DNA of 64,000 nucleotides from Alistipes dispar (GCF_006542685.1 NZ_AP019736.1:2840001-2904000); one strand, 5' to 3'. Positions 1-8,503 are shown, numbered from the stretch's first letter. The notes: a model not told the origin generated them from the letters alone. Program-made: numbers and translations.

Positions 1-192
1 AAATCCCTATACAAGCAATTAAAAGTGCAATAAATTACCCGATAGAATAACATGAGTAGACTTTGAGTTAACCGAGTTAAGTGTTTTTCGGTAAACTTGT
101 TTTATAGAACAGTAATCTTATATCGTCTGAGATATATTTCTGCTAAAAATGCTTAACTCCATTAATTCTCAATAAGATGAATCGGCGAACGC

Positions 193-223
193 TTTGAAAA
201 GCCGATAATTTTCGTTACCTTTA
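193..223 (+). promoter_or_regulatory. Possible Bacteroidetes promoter overlapping the first start codon
   Basis: TTTG at 193-196 is followed after 19 bases by TACCTTTA at 216-223, one mismatch from the Bacteroidetes -7 consensus TAnnTTTG. If used, transcription would begin around 229, exactly at the second in-frame ATG of the esterase gene, giving a leaderless mRNA. The match is imperfect, so this is a weak call. Confidence 0.3.
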
Positions 224-819
224 TGGTGATGAAAACGATACTTTATATACACGGTCTATCCTCGTCGGGCGCATCGGGAACGGCGAGGCATTTACAGACT
301 CTATTACCCGATATGCGGGTCATCGCACCCGATCTGCCGATCGACCCCGACGAGGCGCTCACGATGTTGCAGAGGCTGGTTACGAGAGAATGTCCCGATA
401 TCGTGATCGGCACTTCGATGGGCGGCATGTTCGCCCAACAACTCTATGATTGTAGAAAGATTCTCGTGAACCCCGCATTCCATGTCTCGCGCACCATGCG
501 ACGACAGATCGGCGAATGTCCGTTCCTAAATCCCCGCAAGGACGGTGCGACGAGTTATACGACGATGCCCGAACTTTGCGACCGATACGAAGCGATGGAA
601 CATCGTCAGTTCGACGGCATGACCGACGAAGCCGTCACGAGGACCTGGGCGATGTTCGGCGATCGCGATACGACGGTAAATTGCAGGGAGGAGTATTTGC
701 AACGCTATCGCAATTTCGCGACATTCGACGGGGAACACCGATTGCGGTTGGAAGACATCCGCGATGTCGTCGTGCCGCTCATAAGACAAATAGAGTTAGA
801 CGAACATCTGACTGAATAA
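223..819 (+). CDS. YqiA-like alpha/beta-hydrolase (UPF0227 family esterase)
   Basis: A 198-residue cytoplasmic alpha/beta-hydrolase of the YqiA/UPF0227 type. The strand-1 motif YIHGLSSS near residues 8-15 and the nucleophile elbow GTSMGG, with Ser65, are visible. FGDRDTTV supplies the acid (Asp147 or Asp149) and GEH the histidine (His172), so the triad appears complete. The family length (about 190-200 aa) matches. Known members hydrolyse short acyl or CoA esters; the substrate here cannot be told. The start could be 223 or, if the upstream promoter is real, 229. The gene stands alone, is visibly less GC-rich than the rest of the window and lies left of a tRNA-derived junction. It is therefore probably cargo of an integrated element (inference). 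Confidence 0.8.
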   Translation: MVMKTILYIHGLSSSGASGTARHLQTLLPDMRVIAPDLPIDPDEALTMLQRLVTRECPDIVIGTSMGGMFAQQLYDCRKILVNPAFHVSRTMRRQIGECPFLNPRKDGATSYTTMPELCDRYEAMEHRQFDGMTDEAVTRTWAMFGDRDTTVNCREEYLQRYRNFATFDGEHRLRLEDIRDVVVPLIRQIELDEHLTE

Positions 820-871
820 TCTAAAAAATAACAATTTAGTTTAACCGGCGAACGACAGTCGCCACTTGGCG

Positions 872-894
872 TGTTTTACAAAATGTTTTACAAA
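872..894 (+). repeat. 11-bp tandem direct repeat near the att-like site
   Basis: TGTTTTACAAA occurs at 872-882 and again at 884-894, one base apart. Short direct repeats close to a tRNA att core are typical arm-type binding sites of tyrosine recombinases. That role is inferred; no integrase gene is in the window. Confidence 0.5.
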
Positions 895-930
895 CACTGA
901 AAATTCGGTCGTAATGGACTGCTAATTATC

Positions 931-1007
931 TCGGAATGGGATCTCAAACGTTGTAGAGCGCAACCTTGCCAAGGTTGAGGTCGCGGGTCCGAGTCCCGTT
1001 TTCCGCT
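931..1007 (+). pseudogene. tRNA-Gly(GCC) 3' remnant / att-like site
   Basis: The 3' part reads as a good tRNA-Gly. The D-stem 3' arm GAGC is at 956-959. The anticodon stem CAACC/GGTTG (961-965, 973-977) encloses GCC at 968-970. The T stem GCGGG/CCCGT and acceptor 3' strand TTTCCGC (1000-1006) follow. The 5' half is degenerate: the D-stem 5' arm is TCTC instead of GCTC, the acceptor 5' strand mispairs at both ends and two extra bases intervene. The T loop reads TCCGAGT instead of TTCGAGT. It is unlikely to be functional. Either it is the 3' tRNA piece left at the far end of an integrated element, or it is a decayed tRNA gene. Confidence 0.7.
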
Positions 1008-1039
1008 CTCGAGACCTTTGAAAGAAAAGGCGACAAGAA

Positions 1040-1080
1040 GAAAGAAACCTTATGTATCAATGATATGTAAGGTTTCTTTC
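1040..1080 (+). terminator. 13-bp hairpin after the tRNA-like sequence
   Basis: Perfect inverted repeat GAAAGAAACCTTA (1040-1052) / TAAGGTTTCTTTC (1068-1080) with a 15-base loop, followed by GTTTTC. Its position about 30 bases after the tRNA 3' end suggests the original terminator of the tRNA transcript. Confidence 0.6.
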
Positions 1081-1328
1081 GTTTTCGGAACCTGCGGGAA
1101 ATGCATTCGGAAGCAGGTCCATACGAGTGCGATTCGTGTCCCATCCGGCCCGGACCGAACCGACCCAACGGCCGCAATCGTTCGGTCCTCATTCCCCAAA
1201 ATCCGGCACAACCGGTCTCCGGATAAGACGTACCATCCGGAAACCGGATGCACACGACGTCGCCAAAAAACCGTAAAAATGGTATAAATTCCCCTCATAC
1301 GGTTAGGTCCGGTTCCGGTACGATACGC

Positions 1329-1336
1329 TACCTTTG
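1329..1336 (+). promoter_or_regulatory. -7 promoter box TACCTTTG
   Basis: Perfect match to the Bacteroidetes TAnnTTTG box, placing the start of transcription near 1343, about 50 bases before the ABM lipoprotein start codon. No clear TTG lies at the -33 position. Confidence 0.5.
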
Positions 1337-1391
1337 TTCCCGACAAAGAACAGAAACGACGGACAGAAACTGTCCGGAAAACGGAACGACT

Positions 1392-1817
1392 ATGACAAGA
1401 ATCATTTCAAGCATCGCGCTTCTTTCCGTTCTGCTGTCGTGCGGCACGGGAGAGGCGAAACGGCCGGGCATGTGCGCCAAAGAACCGATGGCTCCCGACG
1501 GCATCGTGCGGCTGTCGAAAATCGAGGTTTATCCGCAGTATCTCGACGAGTACGTAAAACACGCGGCCGAAGTGGGCGAGGTCTCCCTGCGCACCGAACC
1601 GGGCGTGCTGACCATGTATGCCGTGCAGGAAAGGGAGGCTCCCTGCCGCATCACCATTCTCGAAACCTACGCAAGCCGTGCGGCCTACGACAGACATATC
1701 GACTCGGAACACTTCCGGAAATACAAGCAGGAAACGCTGCACATGATCGAATCGCTGGAGCTGTCCGACCAGTTGCCGCTCAATCCGGCGAACCGAATCG
1801 ACAACTTCATGCAATAA
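1392..1817 (+). CDS. Lipoprotein with antibiotic biosynthesis monooxygenase (ABM) domain
   Basis: A 141-residue exported protein with a short hydrophobic leader and lipobox LSVLLSC ending at about Cys17, so probably a lipoprotein. The remainder (about residues 38-125) resembles ABM / YgiN quinol monooxygenase domains: a small beta-sheet dimer containing ALETY-like sequence (ILETYASRAAYDRHIDSEHF). Family members oxidise quinols or other aromatics without cofactor. I chose ATG 1392 because upstream residues are not a signal peptide and the promoter at 1329-1336 fits. It is the first gene of a three-gene operon; the next start is 11 bases after its stop. Confidence 0.75.
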   Translation: MTRIISSIALLSVLLSCGTGEAKRPGMCAKEPMAPDGIVRLSKIEVYPQYLDEYVKHAAEVGEVSLRTEPGVLTMYAVQEREAPCRITILETYASRAAYDRHIDSEHFRKYKQETLHMIESLELSDQLPLNPANRIDNFMQ

Positions 1818-1828
1818 ACGCAACCGCC

Positions 1829-2644
1829 ATGAACAGGATTCTTTTCATTTCACTATTCAGCATTCTTACACTCAACGTTATGGCACAGGAAAAAATCGTA
1901 CAGACGGCCGGGCGCGATCAGCTCGGCGATTTCGCGCCCAAATTCGCGGAACTCAACGACGACGTGCTCTTCGGCCAGGTGTGGAGCCGCACCGACCGCC
2001 TCGGCCTGCGCGACCGCAGTCTGGTAACCCTCACTTCGCTCATCAGCCAGGGCATCACGGACAGTTCGCTGACCTACCATCTTCAGTCGGCGAAGGAGAA
2101 CGGCATCACCCGCACCGAGATCGCCGAGATCATCACCCACATCGGCTTCTACGCCGGCTGGCCCAAGGCGTGGGCGGCATTCCGTCTCGCCAAGGAGGTC
2201 TGGGTGGAGGATACCTCCGGCGAAGATGCCCGGGCCGCCTTCCAGCGCGAAATGATCTTCCCGATCGGCGAGCCGAACACGGCCTTCGCACAGTATTTCA
2301 CCGGCAACAGCTACCTGGCCCCGATTTCGCGCGAGCAGGTCTCCGTTTCCAACGTGACCTTCGAGCCGCGCTGCCGCAACCACTGGCACATCCATCGGGC
2401 GAAGAGCGGCGGCGGGCAGATGCTCGTCGGCGTAGCCGGACGGGGCTGGTATCAGGAGGAGGGAAAACCCGCACGGGAGATCCTGCCGGGCACGGTGATC
2501 CACATTCCCGCCAACGTGAAACACTGGCACGGCGCAGCCGCCGACAGATGGTTCGCCCACCTGGCGTTCGAAATCCCCGGCGAGGACGTCTCGAACGAAT
2601 GGCTCGAACCCGTCACGGACACGGAGTACGACAAACTCAAATAG
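1829..2644 (+). CDS. Exported carboxymuconolactone-decarboxylase-like / cupin fusion protein
   Basis: 271 residues. A signal peptide (about 1-19, ending VMAQ) precedes a CMD domain (about 25-125, with the alpha-helical EIITHIGFYAGWPKAW segment). A cupin domain follows at about 165-255, with metal-binding residues in HWHIHRAKSGG and HIPANVKHWHG. CMD-cupin fusions are common in Bacteroidetes; enzymatic function is not established. The classical CMD CxxC peroxidatic cysteines are absent, so it is probably not an AhpD-type peroxidase. The 11-base spacing to the preceding ABM gene and 15-base spacing to the flavodoxin gene indicate one operon. Confidence 0.8.
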   Translation: MNRILFISLFSILTLNVMAQEKIVQTAGRDQLGDFAPKFAELNDDVLFGQVWSRTDRLGLRDRSLVTLTSLISQGITDSSLTYHLQSAKENGITRTEIAEIITHIGFYAGWPKAWAAFRLAKEVWVEDTSGEDARAAFQREMIFPIGEPNTAFAQYFTGNSYLAPISREQVSVSNVTFEPRCRNHWHIHRAKSGGGQMLVGVAGRGWYQEEGKPAREILPGTVIHIPANVKHWHGAAADRWFAHLAFEIPGEDVSNEWLEPVTDTEYDKLK

Positions 2645-2659
2645 ACAAACCGATCCGAT

Positions 2660-3229
2660 ATGCGAAAACTGCTATTCGCGCTGTCGGCAGCAGCGGGGAT
2701 CGCCGCCGCGGCATGCGCACAACAACGACAGAACATGTACAAGGAAACATCCGACAACCGAATCCTGATAGCCTATTTCTCGGCGACCGGCACGACGGCG
2801 CGCGCCGCCGAAAGGCTGGCCGAAGCCACGGGAGGCACGCTTTACGCGATTGTCCCGTCCCGGCCCTACACGCCCGACGACCTCGACTGGCACGACAAGC
2901 GGTCGCGCAGCTCCGCGGAAATGAACGATCCGCAGGCCCGTCCGGCCATCGGCGGCAGACAGCCGGACACGGAGGACTACGACACGGTTTTCATCGGCTA
3001 TCCGATCTGGTGGGACCTCGCGCCCCGGATCATCGACACGTTCATCGAAAGCCACGACCTGAAGGGCAAGACGGTCATCCCGTTCGCCACGTCGGGAGGG
3101 AGCGGCATCGCCCATAGCGCGGAGGCCCTGAGAAAATCCCATCCCGGACCGGACTGGAAGGAGGGAAGACTGCTCAACCGCACCGACGAAAAGAGCCTCC
3201 GGGAGTGGGCCGAAAGTCTGCAACGATAG
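2660..3229 (+). CDS. Flavodoxin-like lipoprotein or exported flavodoxin
   Basis: 189 residues. The N terminus carries a hydrophobic leader with lipobox-like AAACAQQ (Cys about 20), unusual for a flavodoxin. The FMN phosphate-binding loop FSATGTTARAAERLA follows at about residues 40-54. GYPIWWDLAPRIIDTFIE and FATSGGSGIAHS correspond to the other FMN loops (flavodoxin_4 type). It probably binds FMN and carries electrons for the ABM and CMD-cupin proteins (inference from operon order). If the leader is real the protein is outside the cytoplasm; an internal ATG at Met26 would give a cytoplasmic form. Confidence 0.8.
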   Translation: MRKLLFALSAAAGIAAAACAQQRQNMYKETSDNRILIAYFSATGTTARAAERLAEATGGTLYAIVPSRPYTPDDLDWHDKRSRSSAEMNDPQARPAIGGRQPDTEDYDTVFIGYPIWWDLAPRIIDTFIESHDLKGKTVIPFATSGGSGIAHSAEALRKSHPGPDWKEGRLLNRTDEKSLREWAESLQR

Positions 3230-3237
3230 TCTTTTCC

Positions 3238-3296
3238 CTGCGGTAGCCGGCAACGGAGCGTATGCCCCGGGCCGGGAGGTTCTCCGGCTACCGCAG
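3238..3296. repeat. 13-bp perfect inverted repeat after the flavodoxin gene
   Basis: CTGCGGTAGCCGG (3238-3250) and CCGGCTACCGCAG (3284-3296) flank 33 bases. It lies directly behind the operon end, so it may act as a long-loop terminator or mRNA 3' stabiliser. No T tract follows. The rest of the 354-base gap (3230-3583) contains only the sulfatase promoter. Confidence 0.5.
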
Positions 3297-3510
3297 ACAA
3301 AGTGGGCAGCAATGAACCGGGACCCTTCCGGACGGCTTTTCGGAGCCGCCCGGAAGCGGGTTTCCGGAAAATCCGTCTCCGCCGCGGTTCTTTTCCCGGC
3401 CAGGACGGATTTCATGCTGCCGTCAGGTTCCGTGCCGTCCGGAAGAGCTGACAACCGTCCGGAAGGTCCGTTTGCAAAACCGGACGTCGCATTTTTTCCG
3501 AGAATATTCA

Positions 3511-3518
3511 TATATTTG
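3511..3518 (+). promoter_or_regulatory. -7 promoter box TATATTTG
   Basis: Perfect TAnnTTTG match, predicting a start of transcription near 3525 and a leader of about 60 bases before the sulfatase start codon at 3584. The -33 TTTG is not clear. Confidence 0.5.
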
Positions 3519-3583
3519 CAGGAGCGGGCCGTCTTTGCCGGACAAACCCGCGGCAACGGAAAACAGCTGTCACGGAAGAACGT

Positions 3584-5119
3584 ATGAAAAATTATCGGAA
3601 CCTGCTTCTATACACCGGTGCATTCGCCGCACTCTGCCCCGCGGACGCCTCGGCGCAGGCACGGAAATCCGTTCCGAACATCCTCCTCATCCTCTGCGAC
3701 GACATGGGCTACGGAGATCTGGGATGCTACGGGCAGAAATACATCCGCACACCCCATATCGACAGCATGGCCCGCCGGGGGATGCGTTTCACGCAGGCCT
3801 ATGCGGGAAGTCCGGTGAGCGCACCGTCCCGCGCCTCGCTGATGACGGGACAGCACGCCGGACACGGGCATGTCCGCGGCAACCGGGAGTACTGGCCCGG
3901 CTCCCCGGAGATCGTGTACGGCCAAAACCGCGACTACGGCGTAGTGGGGCAGGAGCCCTACGACCCCGGACACGTCATACTGCCCGAGATCATGAAGAAG
4001 AACGGATATGCGACGGGCATGTTCGGGAAGTGGGCCGGAGGCTACGAAGGCTCCTGCTCCACGCCGGACAAACGGGGCATCGACGAATTTTACGGGTTCG
4101 TCTGCCAGTTTCAGGCGCACCTCTACTATCCCAACTTCCTGAACCGTTACAGCGCCTCGAAAGGCGACACGACCACGGTGCGGATCATCCTGGAGGACAA
4201 CATCCAGCATCCCATGTACGGGGAGGGCTATGAAAAACGGCCCCAATACTCGGCCGACATGATCCACCGGGAGGCCCTGCGATGGTTGGACTCTCGGGAC
4301 GGCGAACGGCCCTTTTTCGGACTTTTCACCTACACTCTGCCGCACGCCGAGCTGCGCCAGCCCGACGACTCCATCCTGCAATACTACAAAAAACGGTTCT
4401 TCGTGGACAAGACGTGGGGCGGCAGCGAGGGGTCGCGCTACAATCCGGTGGAACACACGCACGCCGAATTCGCGGCCATGATCACGCGCCTCGACATCTA
4501 CGTGGGGGAGATTCTCGCCAAACTGAAGGAGAAAGGGCTGGAGGAGAACACGCTGGTCATCTTCACCAGCGACAACGGCCCTCACGAGGAGGGCGGGGCC
4601 GATCCGGAGTTTTTCGGCCGCGACGGCAAATTGCGGGGACTGAAACGGCAGTGCTACGAGGGCGGTATCCGCGTTCCGTTCATCGCCTACTGGCCCGGAC
4701 ACGTCCCGGCCGGCACCGAGAACGACCACATGCTGGCCTTCTACGACGTCTTGCCCACGTTCTGCGACCTGATCGGCGACAGACGCTTCCCGCGGAAATA
4801 CCTGAACCCGGACCTCGAGGGCGACTGCTTCGACGGCATCTCCTTCCTGCCCGCGCTGCTGGGCGACGACGCCCGTCAGCAGCGGCACGAATTCCTCTAC
4901 TGGGAATTCCACGAAACCGACCAGATCGGTGTCCGAATGGGGGATTGGAAGCTGGTGGTCAAGAGCGGAAAGCCCCGCCTCTACGACCTGTCGCGGGACC
5001 TCCACGAGGATTGCGATCTGGCCGGCCGGTATCCCGAGGTGGTGGAACGGATGGTCGGCATCGTCCTGCGCGAACACACGCCCAGCGAACTGTTCCGGGT
5101 CACACTGCCGGAAATATAA
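3584..5119 (+). CDS. Secreted Ser-type sulfatase (S1 family arylsulfatase)
   Basis: 511 residues with a signal peptide (about 1-25, DASAQA). The metal-binding start is NILLILCDDMGYGD (Asp39, Asp40). The active-site motif is SAPSR (Ser79 to Arg83), the serine form of C/S-x-P-x-R. Ser79 must be converted to formylglycine by an anaerobic radical-SAM maturase (anSME) encoded elsewhere. FTSDNGPHEEGG is the second metal site. S1 sulfatases of gut Bacteroidales remove sulfate from mucin or glycosaminoglycans; the exact linkage cannot be assigned. It heads a probable operon with a GH2 galactosidase 51 bases downstream and a GH29 fucosidase. Confidence 0.92.
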   Translation: MKNYRNLLLYTGAFAALCPADASAQARKSVPNILLILCDDMGYGDLGCYGQKYIRTPHIDSMARRGMRFTQAYAGSPVSAPSRASLMTGQHAGHGHVRGNREYWPGSPEIVYGQNRDYGVVGQEPYDPGHVILPEIMKKNGYATGMFGKWAGGYEGSCSTPDKRGIDEFYGFVCQFQAHLYYPNFLNRYSASKGDTTTVRIILEDNIQHPMYGEGYEKRPQYSADMIHREALRWLDSRDGERPFFGLFTYTLPHAELRQPDDSILQYYKKRFFVDKTWGGSEGSRYNPVEHTHAEFAAMITRLDIYVGEILAKLKEKGLEENTLVIFTSDNGPHEEGGADPEFFGRDGKLRGLKRQCYEGGIRVPFIAYWPGHVPAGTENDHMLAFYDVLPTFCDLIGDRRFPRKYLNPDLEGDCFDGISFLPALLGDDARQQRHEFLYWEFHETDQIGVRMGDWKLVVKSGKPRLYDLSRDLHEDCDLAGRYPEVVERMVGIVLREHTPSELFRVTLPEI

Positions 5120-5170
5120 ACCGCGCGATCCCCATACAGCATTGAATCAAAACCGACAAAACCAGATTAC

Positions 5171-8100
5171 ATGAACCCGAGAATCAATATCCTGGCAGCG
5201 CTCACGCTGCTGTCGGCGCAGACCGCCGCTGCCGACAACCCCTACCGGTACGACGTACAGACCGTGTCGGTGAACAAGGTCCCGCCCCGCACCGACTTCA
5301 TGTCCTATCCCTCGAGGGACGGGGCGCTGACCATGCGCTACGAGAAGAGCCCCTTCTATCTGCCGCTCAACGGCACGTGGAAGTTCCTCTTCGCCGAGGA
5401 TGCCCGCGATCTGCCCGCCGACGCCACGGACCCCGCGACCGACGCCTCGGGGTGGGATGACATCGAAGTGCCCGGAAACTGGGAGCGCCAGGGGTTCGGG
5501 ACGGCCATATACACCAACCATCAGTACGAGTTCGCGACCTACCGTCCCCAGCCGCCCCGGCTCCCCGAGGCGAATCCCGCAGGGATATACCGCCGGGAGT
5601 TCGAAATTCCGGACGAATGGAACGGCCGCAACGTTTTCCTGCACCTCGCAGGAGCCAAGTCGGGCGTATATGTCTATGTGAACGGACACGAGGCGGGCTA
5701 CAACGAGGATTCGAAGAACCCCGCGGAGTTCCTCATCGACGAATACCTCCGGCCCGGACGGAACACGCTGACCATAAAGATCTACCGCTGGAGCACCGGC
5801 TCCTGGCTCGAATGTCAGGACTTCTGGCGCATGAGCGGCATCGAGCGCGACGTGTTCCTCTGGTCGCAGCCGCTCGTCGCCGTGCGGGACTTCCGCATCA
5901 AATCGACGCTCGACGAGGCATGCCGGGACGGAATATTCGCCCTGGAGGCCGATCTGACCAACCGAACCGAAAGCGATGCCGAAGCGACGCTGAGCTACGA
6001 GCTGCTCGACGACGCGGGCCGGCAGGTCGCGGCAGGGCAGCGCGACGCAATGATCGCAGCCGGCGGATGCCGCACCCTCCGGTTCGAGGCCGGCATCCCC
6101 GGCGTCAAGGCCTGGAGCGCGGAGCGCCCCGATCTCTACACCCTGCTGATGACCCTCCGCGGCCCCGGCGGGGAGACCGAAACGGTGCCCTACCGCGTAG
6201 GGTTCCGCCGTTTCGAGTTCGCCCGGCTGGACGAACGGGCCGAAAACGGCGAGCCCTACCGCGTACTGCTGGTGAACGGGCAGCCCGTGAAGTTCAAGGG
6301 CGTGAACATCCACGAACACCATCCCGTGACGGGACACTACGTCACGGAGGAGGTGATGCGCCGCGACTTCGAGCTGATGAAACGACACAACTTCAACGCC
6401 GTGAGGCTCTGCCACTACCCCCAGGACCGGAAATTCTACGAGCTGTGCGACGAATACGGGCTCTACATCTACGACGAAGCCAACATCGAGTCGCACGGCA
6501 TGTACTACGACCTGCGCAAGGGCGGCACGCTGGGCAACGACCCCGCCTGGCTGAAACCCCACATGGAGCGCACGCGCAACATGTTCGAACGGAACAAGAA
6601 CCACGCATCGGTCACATTCTGGTCGCTGGGAAACGAGGCCGGAAACGGATACAACTTCTACCAAACCTACCTTTGGACGAAGGCCGCCGACAGCGCCTGG
6701 ATGAACCGGCCTGTCAATTACGAACGGGCGCAGTGGGAGTGGAATACGGACATGTACGTTCCGCAGTATCCCGGCGCGGGATGGCTGGAAGAGATCGGAC
6801 GCAAGGGCAGCGACCGGCCCGTGATGCCGTCGGAGTACGCTCATGCGATGGGCAACTCGACCGGAAACTTCGTCGGACAGTGGGACGCGATCTACCGCTA
6901 TCCCAACCTGCAGGGCGGATTTCTCTGGGACTGGGTGGACCAGGGCCTGCTGGAGCACGACGCCCAGGGACGCCCTTTCTGGGCCTACGGAGGGGATTTC
7001 GGCGGGGAATACACCCCCAGCGACGGGAATTTCTGCTGCAACGGCCTCGTACTGCCCGACCGCACGCCGCATCCGGCGCTCGCGGAGGTGAAGTACGTGC
7101 AGCAGGACTTCGGATTCGAATCCGAAGGAGCGGGCCGCGTGCGCATCACCAACCGATTCTACTTCACACCGTCGGAGAAGTACCGTTTCATCTGCCGCCT
7201 CGTGCGCGACGGAAAGACCGTGCGCGAAAAGGAGCTCGACGTGCGCCTCGCGCCGCAGGAATCGGCCGTCTTCACCACATTCGGTCCCGAAGAGATGCGC
7301 GGCGAAGGGGAGTATTTCGCCGATTTCTCCGTCACCACGCGCGAAGCCTCGAAGGCCGTTCCCGCAGGTTATGAGATCGCCGCGGGGCAGATCCCGCTGG
7401 GAGGGACCCCGAAGAAGGCCGACGTGCCGCGGAAAGGCCCCGCACTCGGAGTGAACGACGACGGGGAGCGGATCGCCGTCTCGTCGCCGCGCGTGCGCTT
7501 CGTATTCGATCGCCGGAGCGGTTCGGTGACGTCCTATGCCGTGAACGGCGTCGAGTACTTCGCCGACGGATTCGGTCCGAGGCCCAATTTCTGGCGCGCC
7601 CCGACGGACAACGACTACGGAAACGCCATGCCCGAGCGGCTGCAGGTGTGGAAGACGTCGAGCCGCGAGTTCGACGTCGTGGAGGCCGCGGCCGTGAAAA
7701 CCGGAGACGCCGTACGCATCGAGGCCGCCTACCTGCTCGCCGCGGGAAACCTCTGCATCATGCGCTATACGGTCCATCCGTCGGGTGTCGTCGAAACCCG
7801 CATGACCTTCACGTCCACCGACGCGGAGGCCGTGGCCACGGAGCTCTCCGAAGCCGCCCGGACCGCGACGTTCTCCCCGGGCAGCGAGAAGGCCCGCAGC
7901 GAGGCGGCGAAGCTCGACGTGCCGCGCATCGGAGTCCGCTTCCGGATGCCCCTCGCGATGAGGCAGGTCGAGTACTACGGCCGCGGCCCCGGCGAAAACT
8001 ACGCGGACAGAAACGCCGGGGCGTTCGTGGGACTGTACAGCACATCGGCCGACGAAATGTATTTCCCCTACGTCCGGCCGCAGGAGAACGGACACCGTAC

Positions 8101-8467
8101 CGACACGCGCCGCGTGCGGTTCGGCAAACGGCACGGCCTGGAGATCGTGGCCGACAGTCTCTTCGGATTCAACGCCCTGAGAAACGCCGTGGAGGATTTC
8201 GACGGAGAGGAGGCTGTCCGAAGACCGTACCAATGGCGCAACCTGACCCCTGCGGACAAGGAGCACGACGAAGCGGCCGCCCGCAACGTCAGACCCCGGC
8301 AGACGCATATCGACGACATCACGCCCCGCGACTTCGTGGAGGTCTGCATCGACATGAAGCAGCAGGGGGTGGGCGGATACGACAGTTGGGGAGCCATGCC
8401 CGAACCGCAGCACAGAATCCCCGCGGACAGCACGTACAACTGGGGATTCGTCATCATTCCGTTCTGA
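5171..8467 (+). CDS. Beta-galactosidase, GH2 (LacZ type)
   Basis: 1098 residues, within the usual length of large periplasmic GH2 galactosidases. A signal peptide (1-21, AQTAAADN) is followed by a sugar-binding domain (about 50-230), an Ig-like domain (about 235-345) and a TIM barrel (about 350-640). The acid/base is Glu489 in LGNEAGNG and the nucleophile Glu555 in PSEYAHAMGN. A Bgal_small domain forms the C terminus (about 790-1095, with YYGRGPGENYADR). It probably cleaves terminal beta-galactose from host glycans in the periplasm, alongside the neighbouring sulfatase and fucosidase. No SusC/SusD pair is in the window, so the substrate is uncertain. Confidence 0.93.
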   Translation: MNPRINILAALTLLSAQTAAADNPYRYDVQTVSVNKVPPRTDFMSYPSRDGALTMRYEKSPFYLPLNGTWKFLFAEDARDLPADATDPATDASGWDDIEVPGNWERQGFGTAIYTNHQYEFATYRPQPPRLPEANPAGIYRREFEIPDEWNGRNVFLHLAGAKSGVYVYVNGHEAGYNEDSKNPAEFLIDEYLRPGRNTLTIKIYRWSTGSWLECQDFWRMSGIERDVFLWSQPLVAVRDFRIKSTLDEACRDGIFALEADLTNRTESDAEATLSYELLDDAGRQVAAGQRDAMIAAGGCRTLRFEAGIPGVKAWSAERPDLYTLLMTLRGPGGETETVPYRVGFRRFEFARLDERAENGEPYRVLLVNGQPVKFKGVNIHEHHPVTGHYVTEEVMRRDFELMKRHNFNAVRLCHYPQDRKFYELCDEYGLYIYDEANIESHGMYYDLRKGGTLGNDPAWLKPHMERTRNMFERNKNHASVTFWSLGNEAGNGYNFYQTYLWTKAADSAWMNRPVNYERAQWEWNTDMYVPQYPGAGWLEEIGRKGSDRPVMPSEYAHAMGNSTGNFVGQWDAIYRYPNLQGGFLWDWVDQGLLEHDAQGRPFWAYGGDFGGEYTPSDGNFCCNGLVLPDRTPHPALAEVKYVQQDFGFESEGAGRVRITNRFYFTPSEKYRFICRLVRDGKTVREKELDVRLAPQESAVFTTFGPEEMRGEGEYFADFSVTTREASKAVPAGYEIAAGQIPLGGTPKKADVPRKGPALGVNDDGERIAVSSPRVRFVFDRRSGSVTSYAVNGVEYFADGFGPRPNFWRAPTDNDYGNAMPERLQVWKTSSREFDVVEAAAVKTGDAVRIEAAYLLAAGNLCIMRYTVHPSGVVETRMTFTSTDAEAVATELSEAARTATFSPGSEKARSEAAKLDVPRIGVRFRMPLAMRQVEYYGRGPGENYADRNAGAFVGLYSTSADEMYFPYVRPQENGHRTDTRRVRFGKRHGLEIVADSLFGFNALRNAVEDFDGEEAVRRPYQWRNLTPADKEHDEAAARNVRPRQTHIDDITPRDFVEVCIDMKQQGVGGYDSWGAMPEPQHRIPADSTYNWGFVIIPF

Positions 8468-8503
8468 TGCAAAGTATGAAATAACCGAATCGAATACCTG
8501 ACA

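Larger units (their letters stand above)
820..1391. other. Intergenic region holding a tRNA-derived junction, a hairpin and a promoter
   Basis: No convincing gene is present in these 572 bases. They hold, in order, an 11-bp direct repeat (872-894), a tRNA-Gly-like 3' sequence (931-1007), a 13-bp hairpin (1040-1080) and a promoter -7 box (1329-1336). Base composition changes from AT-rich before about 950 to GC-rich after 1090. Short reading frames here lack family features. Confidence 0.6.

Noticed and set aside
931..1007. Functional tRNA-Gly gene
   Set aside because: The 5' acceptor strand and D stem do not pair properly, two extra bases intervene and the T loop has a C in the invariant second position.
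1018..1346. Small reading frames of about 90-100 codons on both strands after the tRNA-like site
   Set aside because: They cross the terminator hairpin and have no conserved features or proper start context.
5147..8413. A 1088-codon minus-strand frame opposite the GH2 galactosidase
   Set aside because: Shadow of the real gene: low-complexity composition, no family motifs.
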